Positions 6,393 through 11,148 of a stretch of DNA of 11,148 bases are shown piece by piece. The stretch's first letter is position 1, and every line of letters starts with the position of its first letter. A program made the translations under genes and the position numbers. Under the pieces are notes generated by a model. The model searched no databases. It saw nothing but the letters and a program-made list of their open reading frames with translations, and was not told the DNA's origin. Origin of the DNA: Bacillota bacterium (GTDB taxonomy: Bacteria > Bacillota > Clostridia > Acetivibrionales > DTU013); the NCBI GenBank assembly GCA_023418915.1, contig JAEZYU010000026.1, positions 1 through 11,148 of the forward strand. Reading direction: 5' to 3'.

Positions 6393-6429
6393 TGTATAGA
6401 GAATTTACTTAATCGTGAGGGTTTTATCC

Positions 6430-6519
6430 ATGAATTCCTATAATTTAGTTATTAAAGAAGTTAATAAGTTGGACCATTTTATACATTTGCGTATTATCCA
6501 ATGGAGATACGGTCGCTGA
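6430..6519 (+). CDS. Possible 29-residue small ORF in the DUF4272 leader
   Basis: ATG 6430 to TGA 6519 encodes 29 residues (M-N-S-Y-N-L-V-I-K-E-V-N-K-L-D, ending W-R-Y-G-R). A GAGGG lies 8 nt upstream of the start. It sits 30 bp before the DUF4272 start, so it could be a leader peptide or a translation-coupling ORF. It has no recognisable family and may be chance. Confidence 0.2.
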   Translation: MNSYNLVIKEVNKLDHFIHLRIIQWRYGR

Positions 6520-6549
6520 GGTGAAGTATATTACATATAACCGGAGGGT

Positions 6550-7368
6550 ATGATGAAAAACTGTGCGATTTACAGTTCATTTTCGGATCTGAATCAGTTG
6601 ATGGAGCTTGTCGGAAGGACGCTCCAGGGTTTTAAAATCAATGTGAACCCCAATAAAACAAGAATCGAGATCACGGAAAGAAAACTGTTCGGGAAAACGA
6701 CGAACGGGTTTAATGTCATGACAGTTAAAACGGAAAATGAAAAATTTTCTGGTATGCTGAATGGGATGTTTAACTTTTTTTCTCAAATGCCAGCCAGGAA
6801 TAGCATAGTAAAAGAGAAACTCCTTGTGAAGATAACGACTTTGGCAATGGTGATTGGTGTCGTTACCGACAAGGATATATCGGATCAGTTCCGGTCCCAA
6901 CTGTTGTCAATGACAAAGGAACTGGAGGGTTTCATGATGTGGGGCAGCCGGCAGATATTGGACTACAATGGAAAGCTTATCCTTGATCTGGATGTAAATT
7001 CGGAGATTGATGATTTCGTTGTAACAGCGCCTTCGAGCTTCCTTGATGGGAATTTGAATACAACGGAATCAGGATTGAAGCGGAAGGACCGAACAGAGCG
7101 GATTCTGAATGAGAAGGAGATTCCATTGTGTAAAACGCTTCCGGTTATCGTTGGGGACGAGGATGTCCGATTAAGGAGTACTGAAGAAATAGTTAAGCGG
7201 GCGGTTGCTTTGTGTATTTGTGCGTTGAAAGGGGAATGTTGGGGCTCCGGCCAGCCGAAGGAGGAAACGGATGAGTTGATCAACCGGATCATTGATCAGT
7301 TTCATGCAACTGAATTCTTTTCTCCTGAGGAGAAAGAATTTATTATTGTTGCTGCTCGGGCCCGTTAA
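6550..7368 (+). CDS. DUF4272 domain protein, apparently truncated at the C terminus
   Basis: This is a 272-residue cytoplasmic protein of unknown function. Residues 1-165 form an N-terminal alpha/beta region. From about 177 the DUF4272 pattern is clear: K-R-K-D-R-T-E-R-I-L-N-E-K-E-I-P (177-192), L-P-V-I-V-G-D-E-D-V-R-L-R-S (197-210), T-E-E-I-V-K-R-A-V-A-L (211-221), and F-S-P-E-E-K-E-F-I (257-265). In the families I know, the domain continues roughly 80-100 residues past the S-P-E-E-K block with a W-rich segment. Here a stop comes after seven more residues (A-A-R-A-R), and neither other frame continues the domain, so a 3' truncation is likely. GGAGGG at 6543-6548 lies only 1 nt before ATG 6550, so ATG 6553 (spacing 4-5) is the likelier true start. 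The gene is visibly more G+C-rich than its neighbours. Confidence 0.75.
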   Translation: MMKNCAIYSSFSDLNQLMELVGRTLQGFKINVNPNKTRIEITERKLFGKTTNGFNVMTVKTENEKFSGMLNGMFNFFSQMPARNSIVKEKLLVKITTLAMVIGVVTDKDISDQFRSQLLSMTKELEGFMMWGSRQILDYNGKLILDLDVNSEIDDFVVTAPSSFLDGNLNTTESGLKRKDRTERILNEKEIPLCKTLPVIVGDEDVRLRSTEEIVKRAVALCICALKGECWGSGQPKEETDELINRIIDQFHATEFFSPEEKEFIIVAARAR

Positions 7369-7396
7369 CACATTGCGCACTTTTTTACCAAATACT

Positions 7397-7438
7397 AAAA
7401 GCTTGGAATCCTCTTCTATCAAAGGTTCCCAAGCTTTT
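7397..7438 (+). terminator. Strong terminator hairpin after the DUF4272 gene
   Basis: AAAAGCTTGGAATCC (7397-7411) pairs with GGTTCCCAAGCTTTT (7424-7438) at 13 of 15 positions around a 12-nt loop. The stem has an A tract on one side and TTTTCATTTT on the other. It lies 28 bp after the DUF4272 stop and could act on both strands. Confidence 0.7.
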
Positions 7439-7510
7439 CATTTTCTCCAAGTGTCAAAGACAGGATTGTACGGTACATTATTGAGGAAGAATTCACCTGG
7501 TAAGGAGATA

Positions 7511-7537
7511 CCCTGTCCGGAAAACCACCGGACAGGG
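7511..7537. repeat. Perfect 10-bp GC-rich inverted repeat
   Basis: CCCTGTCCGG and CCGGACAGGG flank a 7-nt loop (AAAACCA). It is the most stable hairpin in the window, in otherwise A/T-rich DNA. No T run follows on either strand, so a simple terminator is doubtful. It lies between the converging DUF4272 and lipoprotein genes, in a 236-bp stretch (7369-7604) where I see no supported gene. Confidence 0.75.
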
Positions 7538-7604
7538 TTAATGAGCAAAATTGGTGGCCAACGAATTCAAGCAAATGGCGGTCAAACAGCCCGAGCAGCA
7601 ACAT

Positions 7605-8117
7605 CTACTTTCTTATACTATAAATAATATTCATTATTTCTTCACTGTTTTTATCATAAATTTCATAATCCATAAATACTATTACTCCAATAAACTCATC
7701 TATTATGCATCTAATCTCAACAACATTATCTGTTTTCCTTTTGTATAGATCTCCGTTAAGTCCACTTGATGTTTTAATACTTTCAACTTCATAATCATTC
7801 GGGTCAGGTATGCTTATATGCCCACGCTGTTGAAATACATATATTCTATTTTCTCTATTCTCGTTTACATATATCTCAATTCCAGAATCTGGTGTAGCTT
7901 CTATCTCCTTAGTTGCTTCTATATTGTGATTGATAGAATACTCCCATTTTTCAGGGAAGTCCAGGCTAAAATCAAATGTTTTATCGGTATATGTCACCAA
8001 ATTCTCATTTTTAGAACCATTCTCTGTTGTATTCATTTTACTTTTATTGTTACAACCTGTGATAATTATTACAGTCATTAACAGTATATAAAGTAATTTA
8101 TAGTACTTATTTTTCAA
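7605..8117 (-). CDS. Small lipoprotein of unknown function
   Basis: This 170-residue predicted lipoprotein has a short basic N terminus (M-K-N-K-Y-Y-K), a hydrophobic stretch, and the lipobox I-T-G-C with the lipidated Cys at about 22. It should be anchored on the outer face of the membrane. After a polar linker, the body has F-D-F-S-L-D-F-P-E-K-W (about 47-57) and later strands such as I-E-I-Y-V-N and V-V-E-I-R-C-I-I-D. This suggests a beta-rich PsbP/Mog1-like fold, but that is a guess and no family is firmly recognised. Start choice: ATG at 8126 directly touches its GGAGG (no spacer), while TTG at 8117 lies 9 nt from it and also opens with the positive charges of the signal peptide. I prefer TTG 8117. 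The stop is TAA near the converging end of the DUF4272 region. Confidence 0.75.
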   Translation of the reverse strand: MKNKYYKLLYILLMTVIIITGCNNKSKMNTTENGSKNENLVTYTDKTFDFSLDFPEKWEYSINHNIEATKEIEATPDSGIEIYVNENRENRIYVFQQRGHISIPDPNDYEVESIKTSSGLNGDLYKRKTDNVVEIRCIIDEFIGVIVFMDYEIYDKNSEEIMNIIYSIRK

Positions 8118-8145
8118 TGCAACCATCCTCCCTAATTAATAAATG

Positions 8146-8171
8146 GAAATACCTTTCATAAAAGGTATTTC
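8146..8171. repeat. Perfect 11-bp A/T-rich hairpin between hydrolase and lipoprotein genes
   Basis: GAAATACCTTT and AAAGGTATTTC enclose a CATA loop. It lies about 90 bp after the hydrolase stop (8263) and just 13 bp before the lipoprotein RBS on the minus strand. It may be a weak terminator for the hydrolase or a structured leader for the lipoprotein. A classical T run is missing on the minus strand. Confidence 0.55.
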
Positions 8172-8262
8172 TATTTATATTATATTATATTACTTTGTAG
8201 ACCTTTGAAAATAATATATCGTCTAGTCAAATAAAATCCTTAAGATTGATGACATCTGATTA

Positions 8263-9251
8263 TTAAAGTATTGAAAAAGGTCTATATGAGTTATTAGCCA
8301 GGTCTTCATGATCCCATACAGTTATTTGCAGATAAAACGGCGTTTGCTCATAACATATAACATAGTCATCATAAGCTGCTCCTATCAGAAAAGTATGTCC
8401 TTCGGTTACTACTGCATCTCCCCTTTGAAGGCTGGGATAAGAATTTATTAGGTCATTATAGGATGGGCTATCAACATCATAATTTCCCACTTTATTAAAA
8501 TCCCCGGAATCAATACCATCTAAGAAACTAGTTGTCGTATGTCTTGAGATACCCCAACAGAAGCTAACAAATCCAGAACAATCGTTACCATACTTAGGCA
8601 TTATAATAGATTCCCCATTAATAACCCTGGAGTAATTATTATAAAAACCACTGCTTTGATAATTCACAAAAGCACTTATGAATCCAATGTCATCTACCTG
8701 ATATGCTGTTTGTGAATATGGCAAATGATATGTATTACCAACCTTAAATGTAAAGTTGTTTCTCCAACCTCTAATATCGTTTACTGATGGGGTCCAATAG
8801 CAATTATACATATCACTTGCTTTATACATTATGATATCCCGATCATCATTTGCCATTAATCTTTGATCATTTCCCAAATAAAGTAAATCCTCTAAGTTTC
8901 TTTTTTCTAGTACATTTACTTCGATATCTTCTTTGAACATTCCATACTTCACAGTTATTGTTGCCGAACCTTTGTCAACTGCAATAATTCTTCCATCATA
9001 AGCTAAAGCAACATCCTGGTCACTTGTTTCCCATATGGCGTTTTCATTTATTTTCACTATTGTGCCGTCAGTATACTCTGCAAAGACATCAACAAATTTG
9101 GATGCTCCATTACTTTCAATAATAACTGTACTTTCACTGACTTTAATTTTTTCAGCTCATTATCATTCTTTACCTCATCATTTGCATAAGTAAAGGACCC
9201 AATGGACAATGCAATAGCAAATATCAAACATATTGATATTATTCTTTTCAT
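8263..9251 (-). pseudogene. Secreted BIG2-like / NlpC/P60-like hydrolase, frameshifted at an A6 run
   Basis: The two reading frames join into one protein of about 330 residues. The first (ATG 9251) gives a Sec signal peptide (M-K-R-I-I-S-I-C-L-I-F-A-I-A, cleavage near T-Y-A) and ends out of frame. From the A6 run (9147-9152 on the plus strand as T6) the other frame reads K-I-K-V-S-E-S-T-V-I-I-E-S-N-G-A, then V-F-A-E-Y-T-D-G-T, and flows into the long ORF ending at 8263. The early part looks like a bacterial Ig-like (BIG2) domain, with A-I-W-E-T-S-D-Q-D-V-A and G-S-A-T-I-T-V-K-Y. The C-terminal part resembles NlpC/P60 cysteine hydrolases, with the nucleophile in N-D-C-S-G-F-V-S-F-C-W and the His in R-G-D-A-V-V-T-E-G-H-T-F-L. 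It probably acted on the cell wall or surface. GAGGAG lies about 10 nt before ATG 9251. One added A restores the frame, so a sequencing error or slippage must be excluded. Confidence 0.7.
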
Positions 9252-9424
9252 AAATAGTATCTCCTCTCAACTTTACTTATTATTGGTTCAATAGTTTAGT
9301 TACTGAATATCTCTGTTGATCGCTACAATGAATCATACAATCATCTAGTATTTTAAAGAATAACAGAAGTTGATCTTACTTAATTTTAAATTATCCACCT
9401 CCCGTAAGTTCTTAGACAGTATCA

Positions 9425-9456
9425 AAGTGATATCATAACACCATTGGTATCACCTT
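9425..9456 (-). terminator. Possible weak terminator after the secreted 139-residue protein gene
   Basis: GTGATATCA (9427-9435) and TGGTATCAC (9445-9453) pair over 9 bp with one G-U pair, flanked by AA and TT outside. It lies about 40 bp downstream of the gene on the minus strand. Only TTTGAT follows instead of a full T run. The rest of the 245-bp gap (9252-9496) shows no gene I can support. Confidence 0.3.
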
Positions 9457-9496
9457 CTTATATAGGATAGGATATCGTAAGTGATTATGTCGGTAC

Positions 9497-9916
9497 TTAA
9501 AATGTCACAGTTTTACTATAAACAGTACCGGACTCGGTACCATTTGGACCTTCTACCAAATAGTATGTAGACACCCTGTATGTTCCCTGAGAGACTGTAT
9601 ATTTTTCTGATATAGATGCCGATGATGATGTAGACGATTTTGACCAGCTCTTGACATCTACCCACGATCCATTATTATGAATCTGCAGAGTCGAAGTAAT
9701 CTGAATATATGTTCCTGCTGGTGTTCTTTGTACATAGCCTTTTACATTGGCAACCCCATTTGAAATGGTAAGCGAACTGCTGGCTTCATTGATGTAAACA
9801 TAGTTTATACCTATGGGAAGATGCATGGGTATTTCACTAGAAGCCAGTGCTGATAAGGGAAAATTGAATAATACCAATGCACATAATACAATAAAAGGCA
9901 ATTTTTTTACCGACAT
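9497..9916 (-). CDS. Secreted protein of unknown function (DUF6147-like)
   Basis: This 139-residue protein has a clear Sec signal peptide: M-S-V-K-K, a hydrophobic core, and cleavage near A-L-A at about 25. The mature part is about 110 residues, rich in Ser and Thr, and beta-stranded: S-S-L-T-I-S-N-G-V-A-N-V-K-G (47-60), I-Q-I-T-S-T-L-Q (71-78), G-S-W-V-D-V (83-88), G-T-Y-R-V-S-T-Y-Y (111-119). The pattern recalls small secreted DUF6147-type proteins of Clostridia, which have no known function; that name is tentative. The start is set by AAGGAGG with 7 nt spacing before ATG 9916. No cysteine is present in the mature part. It lies 112 bp downstream of the anti-sigma gene on the same strand, so it may be in the operon or in its regulon. 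Confidence 0.75.
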   Translation of the reverse strand: MSVKKLPFIVLCALVLFNFPLSALASSEIPMHLPIGINYVYINEASSSLTISNGVANVKGYVQRTPAGTYIQITSTLQIHNNGSWVDVKSWSKSSTSSSASISEKYTVSQGTYRVSTYYLVEGPNGTESGTVYSKTVTF

Positions 9917-9923
9917 AAACAGA

Positions 9924-9965
9924 CCTCCTTATTTTGTTCTATTATTTATAACAAATAAGAGGAGG
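9924..9965 (-). promoter_or_regulatory. RBS-sequestering hairpin in the leader of the secreted protein gene
   Basis: On the minus strand, CCTCC followed by CTTATTTGTT (9965 down to 9950) can pair with AACAAAATAAGGAGG (9938 down to 9924), with a small 1-2 nt irregularity. The 3' arm contains the GGAGG ribosome binding site of the gene starting at 9916. If transcription starts upstream of 9965, the RBS would be buried in this stem. A possible -10 (TATAAA) lies inside the loop region; if it is used, the 5' arm is not transcribed and the hairpin would not form in RNA. Confidence 0.4.
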
Positions 9966-10028
9966 CTTTTGTGACATTAGCACTGATTTCTTTACAAAAC
10001 TCTTTCTTTATAGCATTCGGTAAATGAT

Positions 10029-10712
10029 TTAACCCTCTGGTTCTATGCTTTCAGCGATCCTAAGGACTGTAGTTTTATCCAGAGTAGAAGATACCCTATA
10101 CATATAACTATTATCATACCAGATTAGGTTTTGCACTCCTTCATTGGAATAGTATTTTGCTGGCAGATCATTAAATATGAAGTCCTCTAATTCAATACCT
10201 TCCGTATTGATGTGCATTGATACCTCATCAGGACATACCTGTCTGTATGAAATATATTCGTTACCCTTTTCATATTCCAATAAAACTGTGCCATCCATAT
10301 CTTCATATACAAGTGAAAATCCATCAGGAATATAAGTTGGTACATATATCGAAAAATTTTCACTCGATGTATTTGTAGATTGAGATTTTTCAAAAAATAG
10401 TTGTGTGTATTTTTCATATACTTCTATGATTAATTCAAAGACCTTTTCACGAATGGCTGAAACACTCATAACAGATGCCAGCAATAGAATTATCGCAATG
10501 AGAACAGCAATCAGTCTTCTGCGTAGATATACCGGACGACCAATAACAATCGGTTCCGTTATTCTATTACGACTAATAAGGTGTTTCATTTTGCGTTCAA
10601 ATCTACGTGAGAATTTATGCTCGATAATATTTTCAGGTAATGCGTTGATCTCAAGCAAATCTGCCTTAATAACGGCATCTCTTAACATCTCTTCAGAAAA
10701 ACTATAAGACAT
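10029..10712 (-). CDS. Membrane anti-sigma-like protein with DUF4367-type C-terminal domain
   Basis: This 227-residue protein has one membrane segment. Residues 1-65 are a cytoplasmic, charged, helical region (R-R-F-E-R-K-M-K) expected to hold the sigma factor. Residues about 67-86 form a TM helix (L-I-A-V-L-I-A-I-I-L-L-L-A-S-V). Residues about 120-227 are extracellular and match the DUF4367 pattern: Y-V-P-T-Y-I-P-D-G-F (123-132), Y-I-S-Y-R-Q (153-158), A-K-Y-Y (185-188), L-I-W-Y-D (196-200), and a final L-R-I-A-E-S-I-E (217-224). The start ATG 10712 directly follows the stop of the sigma gene (TAAATG) with GGAGAG upstream, so the pair is one operon. The role as anti-sigma factor follows from this arrangement. 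The signal it senses cannot be told. Confidence 0.8.
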   Translation of the reverse strand: MSYSFSEEMLRDAVIKADLLEINALPENIIEHKFSRRFERKMKHLISRNRITEPIVIGRPVYLRRRLIAVLIAIILLLASVMSVSAIREKVFELIIEVYEKYTQLFFEKSQSTNTSSENFSIYVPTYIPDGFSLVYEDMDGTVLLEYEKGNEYISYRQVCPDEVSMHINTEGIELEDFIFNDLPAKYYSNEGVQNLIWYDNSYMYRVSSTLDKTTVLRIAESIEPEG

Positions 10713-11147
10713 TTAAACACTCTCCATATCAAGAATTTCCTGCACCTTGAGTTTAGCCCTTTCAATACGTTTTCTGACTGTTGCCTCGGTTATTTCAAGC
10801 TCATTTGCAATTTCCTGGTTGGAATAATTATGTACAAACTTTAGTGTTAATACCGTCTTATATATTACCGGCAGCTTTGCGACAGCGTATGCCAGATTTC
10901 CCATATCTTCTTGAAATTCAATGTTATCAGCAATAGTATCATGAAATTCATCATAGGGAACCTCCAAGTGACGTTTTCGATAATTATATATGTTGATTGC
11001 ACAGTGCTTAACTATAGTAACAATGTAGCTTTTAGTTTTGTGACAGTTAATATTTTCTATTTTGTCAAGGTTCTCAATGATCTTAATAAAGGCTTGGTGA
11101 ACTACATCTTCGGATAAAGAGGGATCAGCAAGGATATTATTAGCGAC
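10713..11147 (-). CDS. RNA polymerase sigma-70 family (ECF-like) factor, 5' end outside window
   Basis: The last 144 residues are seen; the frame is open to the window edge. The N-terminal part carries a region 2 core: P-S-L-S-E-D-V-V-H-Q-A-F-I-K-I, typical of the D-A-E-D-x-x-Q-E-x-F motif that binds core polymerase and the -10 region. Region 4 is clear: L-P-V-I-Y-K-T-V-L-T-L-K-F-V, then the helix-turn-helix Y-S-N-Q-E-I-A-N-E-L-E-I-T-E-A-T-V-R-K-R-I-E-R-A. An internal ATG at 10967 is not a start, because regions 2 and 4 run through it. About 30-40 N-terminal residues are missing. The gene abuts the anti-sigma-like gene with no gap. ECF factors usually activate their own operon, so its promoter lies beyond the window. 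Confidence 0.88.
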   Translation of the reverse strand, partial: VANNILADPSLSEDVVHQAFIKIIENLDKIENINCHKTKSYIVTIVKHCAINIYNYRKRHLEVPYDEFHDTIADNIEFQEDMGNLAYAVAKLPVIYKTVLTLKFVHNYSNQEIANELEITEATVRKRIERAKLKVQEILDMESV

Positions 11148-11148
11148 A

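Noticed and set aside
7292..7627. Plus-strand frame overlapping the DUF4272 end and the two hairpins
   Set aside because: It reads through a terminator and a strong hairpin, has no RBS, and its amino-acid composition is not protein-like.
10713..10967. A short 84-residue region 4-only sigma protein starting at 10967
   Set aside because: The same frame continues upstream with sigma region 2 sequence to the window edge, so 10967 is internal.
1..11148. CRISPR array or reverse-transcriptase/retron element
   Set aside because: No regularly spaced direct repeats and no YxDD-type reverse transcriptase were seen on either strand.

Overview
The window looks like a low-GC Firmicute, most probably a member of the Clostridia. 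The supports are A+T-rich DNA with strong AGGAGG ribosome binding sites, an IS21-family element, a sigma/anti-sigma pair with a DUF4367-type ectodomain, lipoproteins and Sec-secreted proteins typical of Gram-positives, and DUF4272. Species cannot be named from the sequence.

The window has two halves. The left half (1 to about 6340) is an accessory region. It begins with the last 49 codons of an IS21-type istB and the end of that element (about 196). Fused to this end is the 3' part of a CBASS-type oligonucleotide cyclase (CD-NTase), which keeps the helical part and the AGS-C sensor domain but has lost the catalytic nucleotidyltransferase core. Next comes an unrecognised gene split over three reading frames (1016-1733). 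It stops at a second, intact IS21 element (about 1734-4124) carrying istA and istB on the minus strand. A small coding-looking scrap (4125-4279) lies beyond it. After that is an apparently intact two-gene operon with its own extended -10 promoter: a 360-residue OLD/AAA_21-like ATPase overlapping by 11 bp a 192-residue protein with a PD-(D/E)xK nuclease-like core (D41, E54-x-K56). This operon is the best candidate for an undescribed, probably defensive, system. The accessory half closes with a degenerate tRNA-Thr(GGU)-like 3' end including CCA, followed at once by a terminator. That is what the edge of an integrated island often looks like.

The right half (about 6341 to the end) is less obviously mobile. 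A plus-strand DUF4272 protein appears to lack the C-terminal part of its domain and is followed by a strong hairpin. The remaining genes are on the minus strand. They are a small lipoprotein, a secreted BIG2-like plus NlpC/P60-like hydrolase broken by a one-base frameshift at an A6 tract, a secreted 139-residue protein with an unusual RBS-pairing hairpin in its leader, and a sigma factor (5' end beyond the window) abutting its likely membrane anti-sigma factor. The sigma/anti-sigma pair may control the secreted proteins just downstream; this is inference from position only.

Three independent breaks are each repaired by adding one base, two of them at A6 runs. These breaks may be real decay or homopolymer base-calling errors, and this should be settled before any of these genes is called dead.
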